Part shown: in pieces, positions 34,392 to 42,914 of the stretch
Numbering within the stretch: the stretch's first letter is position 1
Layout of the letters: the number at the start of each line of letters is the position of its first letter
Made by a program: the position numbers and the translations under genes
The notes under the pieces: model-generated
What the model was told of the DNA's origin: nothing
The model's database searches: none
The model's input: the letters and a program-made list of their open reading frames with translations, nothing else
From: an uncultured Chitinophagaceae bacterium
Lineage (GTDB): Bacteria > Bacteroidota > Bacteroidia > Chitinophagales > Chitinophagaceae
Direction: 5' to 3'
DNA length: 64,000 nucleotides
Assembly: GCA_936908745.1 (NCBI GenBank)
Contig: CAKZFX010000014.1
Span: 62,001 to 126,000 of the forward strand

Positions 34392-35288
34392 TTAATCTTG
34401 CAAATCCTGGTTCTTTGTTTCCTCATACAACGTATGTATCAATCCATCCGCCAGCCCGATTTTGGGAACGAAAATTTCTTCCGTATCGGCCCAACGCATC
34501 ACATTGATATAAATAAGAAGGGCAGGAACGATCACATCCGCACGGTCTTCACGCAGCCGGTACAAGGACATACGCTGCTGCAGTGACATTGTGCTGAATT
34601 CTTTATAATAATCCCGCAGCAATTCCAATGTAAGCGGTTTGCCTTCTTTGCGTTTGGAGATAGAAAAGATCTTATTGATATTACCACCTGAGCCAATCGC
34701 CGTCACATGATGATAGCCTTTGGTGTTTTTGCGGATATACTCTTTCAGGCTATCCCACTGTGCTTCTGTCACCTGGTTTTTTAGTAAACGGATCGTACCG
34801 ATATTAAATGATTCTTTAAAAATCAATTTGCCATCGCTGAAAAAAGTAAGCTCTGTACTGCCACCGCCCACGTCAATATAGAGATAGGACTCATCCTTTG
34901 ACATGTTTTCGGCAATATGATTTTCGTAGATAAAAGACGCTTCTTCCTGTCCGCTGATCACCTGTATTTCAATACCCGTCTCGTTTTTTACTTTGCGGAT
35001 AATATCAGGCGCATTTACCGCGTCCCGCATGGCCGAAGTGGCGCAGGCTTTCAGGTGTTTTACTTCATATACATCCAGCAATAATTTATACGATTTGATC
35101 GTCTTGATGATCTTGTCTACTTTGGAAGAAGAAATTTCCCCTTTGTCAAATACATCAAAGCCCAGCCGCAGGGGGACACGAACCAATGCGGTCTTTAAAA
35201 ATTCAGGCTTATCCTGCGGGCCGTTTAGTACATCACTGATCAACAATCTTGCTGCATTACTTCCAATGTCAATGGCTGCCAGTCTCAC
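34392..35288 (-). CDS. Ppx/GppA-family exopolyphosphatase
   Basis: The 298-residue protein has the actin-like ATPase fold: phosphate-1 motif LAAIDIGSNAARLLI, catalytic Glu region ISGQEEASFIYEN, and phosphate-2 motif YLYIDVGGGSTELTFF. It lacks the long C-terminal domain of E. coli Ppx. It overlaps the 3' end of ppk1 by 20 bp, a pairing that makes polyphosphate hydrolysis the likely role, although a guanosine-pentaphosphate phosphatase activity is possible. Confidence 0.88.
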   Translation of the reverse strand: MRLAAIDIGSNAARLLISDVLNGPQDKPEFLKTALVRVPLRLGFDVFDKGEISSSKVDKIIKTIKSYKLLLDVYEVKHLKACATSAMRDAVNAPDIIRKVKNETGIEIQVISGQEEASFIYENHIAENMSKDESYLYIDVGGGSTELTFFSDGKLIFKESFNIGTIRLLKNQVTEAQWDSLKEYIRKNTKGYHHVTAIGSGGNINKIFSISKRKEGKPLTLELLRDYYKEFSTMSLQQRMSLYRLREDRADVIVPALLIYINVMRWADTEEIFVPKIGLADGLIHTLYEETKNQDLQD

Positions 35289-37386
35289 GTTGAGGTATAG
35301 TTTTTTTATGCAAGTAATTATATGTTTCTACCTGTGAACGAATCTTTTTGCGGGTGGTTCTGACATATTCATTGCTCAATTGGTTATCCAGCCATCTTGC
35401 TTTCACATTATCCTGTAATTGTATATTCAGGATATCCTTTAGCTCCTGCTTTATTTCTTCATCAAAAATCGGGCAGGTTGCTTCAACCCGGTGTTCAAGA
35501 TTTCGTAACATCCAGTCTGCCGAAGATATGTAAACTTTCTCTTTACCCCTGTTGTGAAATACCCACACTCTTGCATGTTCAAGGTATTCATCAATGATAC
35601 TGATAGCTCTTACAGGTTGTTTAAATTTATTATTCTGCGACAGCATACAAAAGATGCCACGAACGATGAGGCGGATCGGCACACCGGCCTTAGCCGCTTC
35701 ATATAATTTTGTAATCATATCCTCATCGGAGAGGGAATTCATCTTAAGCGTAATGCCACAAGGTTTCCGTTTCTTGGCATTCTTTATTTCTTCTTCGATC
35801 AAACGCAGCATTTCTGTTTTTACAAAATGCGGGCTTGGCACAATGGCTTTACAGTCTTTCAGCAGGTTGCTATTTGTTTTCGGCTGCTCCAGGAAACCAA
35901 ATATTCTCCCCACATCCGCCATGATCTTGGGGTTGGATGTCAGCAGGCAATGATCGGCATATAGACGGGCTGTTTTTTCATTGAGATTGCCGGTGCTTAC
36001 AAAACCATACAATACCTGTGAATTGCCTTTTTGTTTGCGGATCATACAGATTTTGGAATGCACTTTCATACCCGGGATTTCCACCAGCACTTTGGCGCCT
36101 TCTTCTTCCAAACGGCTTTTCCATTCCAGGTTGGCTTCTTCATCAAACCGGGCACGCAGCTCCAGCATCACCGTTACTTCTTTACCGTTTCTGACAGCGT
36201 TGATCAGCGCATTGATGATCCTTGACTGTTGCGCCATCCGGTAGCAGGTGATCTTGATGGATAAAACATCCGGATCAAATGCCGCCTCACGTAATAAATT
36301 GACCAAGGGTGTGAAGGAGTGATAAGGAAAATGCAACATCACATCCCTTTCCATAATTGTATCGGAAACACGGTGCGTTTTTACCAGCAACGGGTGATCA
36401 AATGGTTTCTTCCGTTGCTGTTTTTTCTTAAACACTTCATCCGGGAAATCCATAAAATGCCTGAAATTATGGATGCGGCCACCGGGAATCAGGTTATCTC
36501 TCTTTGATAAATTCAAACGACGGATCAGGTATTCCAGCATGCCGGGGTCCATATCTTTATCATACACAAAACGAACAGGTTTCCCTTTTCGGCGATTCTT
36601 CAAACCCTTTTCAATCTTCTGCATGATGGTCGTGGAAATATCATTGTCTATATCCAGTTCTGCATCTCTTGTTACTTTGAAAATATGTGAACTGTATTGG
36701 TCATAACCAAAGAAGCTGAAAATGTCCGGAAGATTATAACGGATCACATCTTCCAGTAAAATAATATGATGTTCATCCTGCCTGGATGGTAACAAGAGAA
36801 AACGGCCTAAAATGCGGCTCGGAATTTCAATCAGCGCATACTTTTTTCGTAAAGCGCTTTCTTTCTTCCACATTACCACAGCAAGATAAATGGACTTATC
36901 ACGCAGGTTGGGAAATTCAGGAATGCTTTCAATCATCAGCGGGATCACATTCGGGCTCACTTCCGCTTCATAATAATTTTTGACAAACTGTTGTTGTTCG
37001 CTGGTCAGCTCTTTCTCTGACTTTAAAAATATTTTTTCATCATTCAGTTGCTTCAGTACTTCCTCCCAGATACGGTTGAATTCGCCTTGCTGGTTCAGCA
37101 CCGTCATTTGTATTTCGTCCAAAATCTGTTGTGGATTATCCTCCAGGTGCATATTGGCTTTGCTGCCAAACTTGATCATCCGTTTCAGCGTAGCTACACG
37201 CACCCTGAAAAACTCATCCATGTTGTTGGAAAAAATACCGAGAAAGCGGATACGTTCACGAAGCGGAACGGTGGTGTCGCCTGCCTCCTGCAAAACCCTT
37301 GCATTAAACGAAAGCCAGCTTATATCCCTTGCAATAATTCTTTTCTTAGTCGATGTCATCTTCTGCAGATCTGTGATTGAAGTCAT
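35269..37386 (-). CDS. ppk1: Polyphosphate kinase 1
   Basis: Ppk1 makes polyphosphate from the terminal phosphate of ATP. The 705-residue product has the N-terminal domain (RDISWLSFNARVLQEA, FLGIFSNNMDEFFRVRVATL), the middle domain and two phospholipase-D-like domains. The phosphorylated His lies in GMKVHSKICMI; AIVPSPHFVKTEML and ISSADWMLRNLEHRVEA are conserved. A second Met (37359, MTSTKKRI) could be the start. ppk1 leads a unit with the exopolyphosphatase gene. Confidence 0.94.
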   Translation of the reverse strand: MTSITDLQKMTSTKKRIIARDISWLSFNARVLQEAGDTTVPLRERIRFLGIFSNNMDEFFRVRVATLKRMIKFGSKANMHLEDNPQQILDEIQMTVLNQQGEFNRIWEEVLKQLNDEKIFLKSEKELTSEQQQFVKNYYEAEVSPNVIPLMIESIPEFPNLRDKSIYLAVVMWKKESALRKKYALIEIPSRILGRFLLLPSRQDEHHIILLEDVIRYNLPDIFSFFGYDQYSSHIFKVTRDAELDIDNDISTTIMQKIEKGLKNRRKGKPVRFVYDKDMDPGMLEYLIRRLNLSKRDNLIPGGRIHNFRHFMDFPDEVFKKKQQRKKPFDHPLLVKTHRVSDTIMERDVMLHFPYHSFTPLVNLLREAAFDPDVLSIKITCYRMAQQSRIINALINAVRNGKEVTVMLELRARFDEEANLEWKSRLEEEGAKVLVEIPGMKVHSKICMIRKQKGNSQVLYGFVSTGNLNEKTARLYADHCLLTSNPKIMADVGRIFGFLEQPKTNSNLLKDCKAIVPSPHFVKTEMLRLIEEEIKNAKKRKPCGITLKMNSLSDEDMITKLYEAAKAGVPIRLIVRGIFCMLSQNNKFKQPVRAISIIDEYLEHARVWVFHNRGKEKVYISSADWMLRNLEHRVEATCPIFDEEIKQELKDILNIQLQDNVKARWLDNQLSNEYVRTTRKKIRSQVETYNYLHKKTIPQRETGSH

Positions 37387-37444
37387 AAGATATAAAAATA
37401 ATCAACAGCACAGAAGGTCTATGTTAAGTTTTGTGTGCAGTGGA

Positions 37445-37936
37445 TTATGACTTCTTCATTTGCTCGATCAGTGAAGTGGTGGAAAAGCCTTCGAGTATGG
37501 GATTGATCACAACACGGCCGCCGTTGGCAATGACTTCTTTTGATCCTGCAATTTGTTCTACGGTATAATCGCCGCCTTTTATCAATACATCGGGTAATAA
37601 AGCAGTAATCAATGAAAGGGGCGTATCTTCTTCAAAAATGATCACGGCATCAACAATAGCGAGTGAAGCCAGCAATAAACTTCTTGCCGTTTGGTCATTG
37701 ATCGGCCGGCTGTCACCTTTCAATCTTTTTACAGAGGCATCGGCATTGACAGCCACGATTAAAATATCAGCTTCTTTCGCCGCCTGTGATAAAGAAAAAA
37801 TATGGCCGGAATGGAGAATATCAAAAACACCATTGGTGAAAGCGATCTTTTTGCTCAATGTTTTCCACTGGTTTACCAATTGCTGCATCTGCGGCAGGGC
37901 AACGATTTTTTGAGGAACAAGATCAGCTCTTTTCAA
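37445..37936 (-). CDS. rfaE2: D-glycero-beta-D-manno-heptose 1-phosphate adenylyltransferase
   Basis: The 163-residue protein is the stand-alone adenylyltransferase half of HldE. The nucleotidyltransferase motif FTNGVFDILHSGHIFSLSQA, RPINDQTARSLLLASL and ALLPDVLIKGGDYT are present. It makes ADP-heptose for the lipopolysaccharide inner core. It overlaps the UPF0104 gene by 14 bp. Confidence 0.9.
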   Translation of the reverse strand: MKRADLVPQKIVALPQMQQLVNQWKTLSKKIAFTNGVFDILHSGHIFSLSQAAKEADILIVAVNADASVKRLKGDSRPINDQTARSLLLASLAIVDAVIIFEEDTPLSLITALLPDVLIKGGDYTVEQIAGSKEVIANGGRVVINPILEGFSTTSLIEQMKKS

Positions 37937-38945
37937 GGTTTTTTCTTTTATTGTAGATAGGCAGCGCTACAAAGCTAATCAAACCTCCGATAAGTATGAC
38001 GGCTGTTTGCGCCAGCCATAAAAGCCAGCCAAAGGCTAAGGCCACACCTTTTTGCAAACCATATAGCTGCATTGTTTTTTCCAGCATCAGCGCATAAGCG
38101 CCAATACCACCCGGCGTTACGATCATGCCAATACTGCCTGCGGATAAAACAGTGAAAGCTTCTTTGATACCATACTGTTGGGTTTCCTGCAAAGCCATAA
38201 AACCCAGGTAGCCGCCTGCGAGATACAAGGACCAGAGGGATAAAGTAAGGAAAATAAAATACCATCTCCTGCGCAAATGCCGGATGGTGCTGACACCCTG
38301 CACCACACGCATAATGATATTTTTAATAAGATAGCCGAGGTCTTTTAATTTTTTCTTCCTGGTGATCATCCATGCCAGTAAGGCAAGAATTGCAAGAAGA
38401 ACCAGCGCCAGCAAAATGATCGTACCGGTATTGCTTTTTTCAGTGCTGGCATCCGCCGCTTGTTTGGAACTGAAAAAAGTGTCCATGATCTGTGTATACA
38501 AATCAGGCTGGATAGCTAACGTGATCGCAAAAATGAGCAGGAGTGTGAGGGCGTCAATCAGGCGTTCGAGAATGATCGTGCCTACTAACTTATCAGCCGG
38601 TACTTTTTCATAACGTGCCAGCACCGTGCATTTCAATACTTCGCCCAGCCTTGGTACTGCCTGGTTAGCTAAATAGCCGATCATCACGGCAAAAAAAGTA
38701 TTGGCTTTGCCAGGTTTGTAACCCAGCGGTTCAATCAGCAACCGCCAGCGCAATGCACGTACAAAATGGCTGAGGAAAAGAATACCAAAAACAGGAATGA
38801 TCAACCAGTAACGGGCCCTGTTTAATGCCTGTCGTATATGCGAACGGTCATCGCTGCTAAGGTCTTTGACCGACCACCATACCAGGAAAATACCCAACCC
38901 AAAAAAGAAGGCATATTGAAGTATGGTACGAAGCCGTTTGCTCAT
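37923..38945 (-). CDS. UPF0104/LPG-synthase-like transmembrane protein
   Basis: The 340-residue protein has about eight membrane segments and the lysylphosphatidylglycerol synthase TM-region signature: LSHFVRALRWRLLIEPLG, GYLANQAVPRLGEVLKCTVLA and SAGSIGMIVTPGGIGAYALM. Relatives act as lipid flippases or glycosyl-lipid handling proteins. The catalytic aminoacyl-transferase domain of MprF is absent. It is cotranscribed with rfaE2, which fits a role in envelope lipid traffic; that role is inference. Confidence 0.85.
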   Translation of the reverse strand: MSKRLRTILQYAFFFGLGIFLVWWSVKDLSSDDRSHIRQALNRARYWLIIPVFGILFLSHFVRALRWRLLIEPLGYKPGKANTFFAVMIGYLANQAVPRLGEVLKCTVLARYEKVPADKLVGTIILERLIDALTLLLIFAITLAIQPDLYTQIMDTFFSSKQAADASTEKSNTGTIILLALVLLAILALLAWMITRKKKLKDLGYLIKNIIMRVVQGVSTIRHLRRRWYFIFLTLSLWSLYLAGGYLGFMALQETQQYGIKEAFTVLSAGSIGMIVTPGGIGAYALMLEKTMQLYGLQKGVALAFGWLLWLAQTAVILIGGLISFVALPIYNKRKNLEKS

Positions 38946-39000
38946 GTATGCCGAAAATAAAACGGGTTTAGGGATTCACAAAACAAGAAATCGCAAACCC

Positions 39001-39345
39001 TCAGAGTTTGTTACCTTCTTTTGGGAAAACAACCCAGGGTTTAAATGTTTTGGCTTTTTCAAAATCCATGTTGGCGTAGGAAATAACCACCACGATATCG
39101 CCTGTCATGCCTTTGCGGGCGGCAGGGCCGTTGAGACATACGATGCCTGAACCTCTTTTACCTTTTATAACGTACGTCTCCAGTCTTGATCCATTGTTCA
39201 CGTTTACCACCTGCACTTTTTCGTTTTCAATCAGGTTGGCCGCATCCATCAGGTCTTCATCCAGCGTCAGGCTGCCGATATAATTCAGGTTGGCCTCGGT
39301 AATTACAGCACGATGGATCTTTGATTTTAAAACTTCTATTTCCAT
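39001..39345 (-). CDS. panD: Aspartate 1-decarboxylase
   Basis: PanD makes beta-alanine for pantothenate. The proenzyme cleaves itself between Gly24 and Ser25, seen here in NLNYIGSLTLDEDLM, leaving a pyruvoyl group on Ser25. The 114-residue length and the motifs SKIHRAVIT, VQVVNVNNGSR, LETYVIKGKRGSG and LNGPAARKGMTGD fit the family. It lies downstream of panC with a repeat between them, and a -7 box sits almost on its ATG. Confidence 0.95.
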   Translation of the reverse strand: MEIEVLKSKIHRAVITEANLNYIGSLTLDEDLMDAANLIENEKVQVVNVNNGSRLETYVIKGKRGSGIVCLNGPAARKGMTGDIVVVISYANMDFEKAKTFKPWVVFPKEGNKL

Positions 39346-39352
39346 AATTGCG

Positions 39353-39360
39353 CAAATGTA
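39353..39360 (-). promoter_or_regulatory. -7 box next to the panD start
   Basis: On the minus strand TACATTTG fits TAnnTTTG exactly and ends 8 nt before the ATG, so a message from it would be nearly leaderless. No -33 TTG is seen at the usual spacing. Confidence 0.4.
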
Positions 39361-39401
39361 GGTGTTGAAAATGAAAATAAGTTAGTGTGTCAGTTTAGTT
39401 T

Positions 39402-39503
39402 TTAACCACAGAGAACACAGAAATAATTTCACAATAAACACAAAGAAATTGTTATGGGTCTCTTTGTGTTCTCTGTGCAAATCCTTTGTGCACTTAGTGG
39501 TTA
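39402..39503. repeat. ACCACAAAG-type repeat, copy 5, reaching the panC stop codon
   Basis: AACCACAGAGAACACAG and TTTCACAATAAACACAAAG on the left face CTCTTTGTGTTCTCTGTGC and GTGCACTTAGTGGTTAA on the right: a clear imperfect inverted repeat of about 100 bp. Its last bases include the TAA stop of panC (minus strand). Confidence 0.7.
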
Positions 39504-40352
39504 ATTAAGCAGCATATTATCAATCAGCCGCACTTCATTATTAAATGCTGCGATCAGTGCCACCAGTTTTTGTTGCCCGTCCCAGGTGCTTACAGGTTGC
39601 AGGTCGCCCGCATCTGCTATGGCTACATAGTCCACTTTAAAGCCTTCAGCTTCCAGCATGCGTGTTGCTCCCTGTACCAACGATGCAAGATCGCCCTGTC
39701 GCAAATTGTCCTTAATAAAACAAAGACTGTTGAAAATAGTTGTGGCCCGTTTTCTTTCTGCTTCGTTCAGCCGCATATTCCGGCTGCTCATGGCCAGCCC
39801 GTCGGCTTCACGCAGGGTAGGGCAGATGACGATAGTAGTAGTGTCGGCAATGCCCATAATTTCCGTCAGCCGTTTGATCACCATACACTGCTGGTAATCT
39901 TTCTGACCTATATATAAATTGTGAGGTTGCACAATATCCAGCAGCCGTTTTACGGCCACGCAGACGCCCTGGAAATGCCCGGGACGGTACTTTCCTTCCA
40001 AAATCGACTCAAGATAGTCCAGCTCATAATGGGCCGCTGTTGCGTCTTTCTGAGGGTACATTTCGGCCACAGAAGGCAGGAAAAGGACGTCACAGCCTGC
40101 TTTTTCAAGTAAATAGATGTCCTTCTCTATTGTGATAGGATATTTCTCAAAATCCTTGGGATCGTTGAACTGTGCCGGGTTCACAAAAATGCTGCATACG
40201 GTCAGTTCGTTATCCTTTTTACTGCTCTCTATCAGCGAAATATGGCCGTTATGTAAAGCTCCCATCGTGGGCGCAAAACCGATTTTCCGGCCTTGTTGCC
40301 GCTGTTTTTGGAGATGGTTTTGAAGGTCTCTGACTGTCTTAAATACTATCAT
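39501..40352 (-). CDS. panC: Pantothenate synthetase
   Basis: PanC joins pantoate and beta-alanine using ATP. The 283-residue product shows GFAPTMGALHNGHISLIESS (HIGH-type motif), SIFVNPAQFNDPKDFEKYP, YIGQKDYQQCMVI and ADGLAMSSRNMRLN (KMSKS-like). It sits just upstream of panD on the same strand. Confidence 0.95.
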   Translation of the reverse strand: MIVFKTVRDLQNHLQKQRQQGRKIGFAPTMGALHNGHISLIESSKKDNELTVCSIFVNPAQFNDPKDFEKYPITIEKDIYLLEKAGCDVLFLPSVAEMYPQKDATAAHYELDYLESILEGKYRPGHFQGVCVAVKRLLDIVQPHNLYIGQKDYQQCMVIKRLTEIMGIADTTTIVICPTLREADGLAMSSRNMRLNEAERKRATTIFNSLCFIKDNLRQGDLASLVQGATRMLEAEGFKVDYVAIADAGDLQPVSTWDGQQKLVALIAAFNNEVRLIDNMLLN

Positions 40353-40410
40353 AATAAGGGCAAAAGCCGTTCTAATTCATTGTAAACATACCAATTCGGC
40401 ATAAAATGGC

Positions 40411-40418
40411 TAACTTTG
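40411..40418 (+). promoter_or_regulatory. -7 box of the glycogen synthase-like gene
   Basis: TAACTTTG fits TAnnTTTG exactly. A transcript starting near 40425 excludes the upstream in-frame ATG at 40416 and supports the start at 40458. Confidence 0.5.
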
Positions 40419-40457
40419 CATCCTTTCGCCAAAAAGGCATCATCAAAAGGGACGCAA

Positions 40458-41270
40458 ATGTCAGCAAAGAAAAGAATTCTGTTCATAGCTAATGAAATGT
40501 CGCCCTACCTGGAGTTGACGGAGTTTTCGGAGATCGTAAATAAGCTGGCTATCAAAGCCAACGATAATAATTTCGAGGTTCGTTGTATCATGCCGCGTTT
40601 TGGCACTATCAACGAACGCCGCCATCGCCTGCATGAAGTGGTAAGGTTATCGGGTATCAATGTTTCGGTGGATAATGAAGATATGCCATTGCAAATTAAA
40701 GTGGCTTCTTTGCCAAGTGCCCGTTTACAGGTTTACTTTTTAGAAAATGAAGACTTATTCAAACGCAAATTCGTTTTCCATGATGAAAATGAAAAATGGT
40801 TTGATGATAACGGTCTGCGTACCATCTTTTTCTGCAAAGGCGCACTGGAAACCGTGAAAAAATTCGGATGGCCGCCGGATATTATCCATTGCAGCGGCTG
40901 GATGACAGGTTTAATTCCTGCTTACCTGAAAACAGTCTATAAAAAAGAACCGGTATTTGCCCACAGCAAAACCATCTTTACCATTGGTCAGAATACCTTC
41001 AAAGAGAAACTGGGAAGCGACTTTGTAAAAAAAGCGCTGATCCACGCTTCATTAAAAGAAAAAGACCTTGAAGTATACAAAGAAGCAACCAATACAGCCA
41101 TGTTCCGCGGCGGCGCCACGTTTGCCGATGCGATCACCTTTGGCGCTGAAAAAATAGACAAGAAACTGGTGGAAGAATTCACGAAAGTGAGAGGTAAAAA
41201 AACCTTGCCTTTCAACCCGGAATCAGATTTAACAGACTATTTACAACTCTATGGCGAACTTGCCAAGTAA
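40458..41270 (+). CDS. Glycogen/starch synthase catalytic-domain protein (short form)
   Basis: From the ATG at 40458 (MSAKKRILFIANEMSPYLEL) the product has 270 residues and matches the N-terminal GT5 domain of glycogen synthase: MSPYLELTEFSEIVNKLAI, DIIHCSGWMTGLIPAYLKT and KTIFTIGQNTFKEKL. The C-terminal GT-B half is missing, as is usual for this Bacteroidota group, so catalytic activity as a synthase is doubtful. It overlaps the DUF4270 gene by 20 bp. Confidence 0.83.
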   Translation: MSAKKRILFIANEMSPYLELTEFSEIVNKLAIKANDNNFEVRCIMPRFGTINERRHRLHEVVRLSGINVSVDNEDMPLQIKVASLPSARLQVYFLENEDLFKRKFVFHDENEKWFDDNGLRTIFFCKGALETVKKFGWPPDIIHCSGWMTGLIPAYLKTVYKKEPVFAHSKTIFTIGQNTFKEKLGSDFVKKALIHASLKEKDLEVYKEATNTAMFRGGATFADAITFGAEKIDKKLVEEFTKVRGKKTLPFNPESDLTDYLQLYGELAK

Positions 41271-42822
41271 TAAATTTCTAACCCGGATAAATAATTTTGT
41301 GAAGTACAGACAGCTATTACAACTGCTTGGGGTTTCCATAGTAAGTTTAGTGATCATTTTTTCCTCTTGCAGAAAGATAAATGAAGCTACCGAATTAGGT
41401 GGCGATCTTATCCCGCCTGTTGACAATATCACCACGTTTGATACCACCATTACTGTTGAAGCGTACAATGATCTGTTTGTACTGGGTGGCACTGATATTA
41501 TAAAAGAAGATTCCACCCGCAGTTTTTTCAGCAACAAGCAATTTGTAGGAAGGATTGATAACGATCCGTTGTTCGGAAAAACAGATGCTCAAATGTACTT
41601 TGAGTTAAAGCCTCCGACTTATCCCTTTACTTTTCTAAATCGCCCGGATAGTCTTTTCCTTGATTCTGTGGTATTGGTACTGGACTATGTAGATACTTAT
41701 GGCGATACATTAGCTCCGCAAACACTTTCTGTATCTGAAATCACGAGTGCTTTCCGTGCAGACACGGCTTATATCGTAAGAAAAAATACAGATGTTACAA
41801 CGGGCGGTGCATTGGCTCCGCCTAAAACGATTGTTCCACAAAACTTAGATGATTCAGTAAAAGTATTACTGGACACAACTAAAAATCAACTGCGTATCCG
41901 TCTCGATAATGCGTTTGGTCAAAAACTGCTGAACACATTTGATACCTCTGCTAATAATGGTAAACTGAATGCGTATTCTTCAGACTCGGCATTTAAACAA
42001 TACTTCAAAGGATTTGCGTTGCGTTCTACCGGTTCCGGTAATGCACTGATGGGCTTTACACTTACAGGAAGCAATACAAAACTGGCGATCTACTACCGTT
42101 ACCTGCATGGTACATCCAACGCCGACCTGGATACCACTGTTGCCTACTTCCGTTTCAGAAGTCCCGATACATATGGTGCGGCAGGTTCTGCCTCCCACAA
42201 CTATATTCAACGTACATACAGCGGTTACCCGATTGATGGCGTACAGGGAGGCACCACGCCCGACCAGTTAGTGTATATTCAGAACACACCCGGCTCTTTT
42301 GCCCGCCTGAAAATTCCGGCCTTGACCACCATCGGCAACAGGCTTATTCACAGGGCGGAGCTGATCATGGAACAGGTATACGACATTTCCGACACGATAT
42401 TTACAACACCGGCGGCACTGCACCTCGATGCATTTGATCCGAGTATCCCGTCTACGGCCAAACCTGTGCGAACGATACCGTACGACTTCTCGTATGATAT
42501 AAGCGGTGTACCTAACTATGCTTCCTTTGGCGCCTATGCGCAATTCCAGCTTGACCCTAACTCCGGCAAAAGGATCAGGGTCTGGAAATTCAATATTTCA
42601 AGATATGTGCAGCATATACTGACAGGCAGATCTTCTCTGTACGACCTGCGTTTGTCATCTCCTTACTCGGTGATAACACAGTATGGCATACCGCCAACCG
42701 TACAGGATGTGACACAGGTGCTGTTCCCTAATCCTACATTGGCCGCAGGCAGGGTGCGTTTGGGAGGTGGTAACCACCCGACACAGAAAATGAGGCTGCG
42801 CCTGATCTATTCCAAGATTTAA
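41251..42822 (+). CDS. DUF4270-family lipoprotein
   Basis: The 523-residue protein begins with a hydrophobic segment ending in a lipobox-like Cys (LVIIFSSC, near residue 40), then ELGGDLIPPVDNI, the DUF4270 signature, and a long beta-rich part. The last third (IHRAELIMEQVYD, ILTGRSSLYDLRL, RLGGGNHPTQKMRLRLIYSKI) is conserved in the family. DUF4270 proteins are predicted surface or outer-membrane lipoproteins of Bacteroidota with no established function. It is coupled to the glycogen synthase-like gene by overlap. Confidence 0.85.
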   Translation: MANLPSNKFLTRINNFVKYRQLLQLLGVSIVSLVIIFSSCRKINEATELGGDLIPPVDNITTFDTTITVEAYNDLFVLGGTDIIKEDSTRSFFSNKQFVGRIDNDPLFGKTDAQMYFELKPPTYPFTFLNRPDSLFLDSVVLVLDYVDTYGDTLAPQTLSVSEITSAFRADTAYIVRKNTDVTTGGALAPPKTIVPQNLDDSVKVLLDTTKNQLRIRLDNAFGQKLLNTFDTSANNGKLNAYSSDSAFKQYFKGFALRSTGSGNALMGFTLTGSNTKLAIYYRYLHGTSNADLDTTVAYFRFRSPDTYGAAGSASHNYIQRTYSGYPIDGVQGGTTPDQLVYIQNTPGSFARLKIPALTTIGNRLIHRAELIMEQVYDISDTIFTTPAALHLDAFDPSIPSTAKPVRTIPYDFSYDISGVPNYASFGAYAQFQLDPNSGKRIRVWKFNISRYVQHILTGRSSLYDLRLSSPYSVITQYGIPPTVQDVTQVLFPNPTLAAGRVRLGGGNHPTQKMRLRLIYSKI

Positions 42823-42832
42823 GGAAAAGCTG

Positions 42833-42863
42833 TTTAATCGAATTGAATCGGGTGCTATCTTTG
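42833..42863 (+). promoter_or_regulatory. metK promoter
   Basis: TTTA (42833-42836), a 19-nt spacer and TATCTTTG (42856-42863) match the consensus well. The -7 box forms the loop of the terminator hairpin of the upstream gene. Confidence 0.7.
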
Positions 42864-42875
42864 CACCCGATTTTA
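42846..42875 (+). terminator. Terminator of the DUF4270 gene
   Basis: AATCGGGTGC (42846-42855) and GCACCCGATT (42863-42872) pair perfectly around a 7-nt loop and TTTT follows. The metK promoter -7 box is in the loop. Confidence 0.75.
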
Positions 42876-42914
42876 CTATATACTAACTCCTAATTTTTAA
42901 ATAACAAACTGTCT

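Noticed and set aside
42823..42914. SAM riboswitch ahead of metK
   Set aside because: The leader after the predicted start is about 45 nt and holds only the terminator arm; no SAM-aptamer motif is seen.
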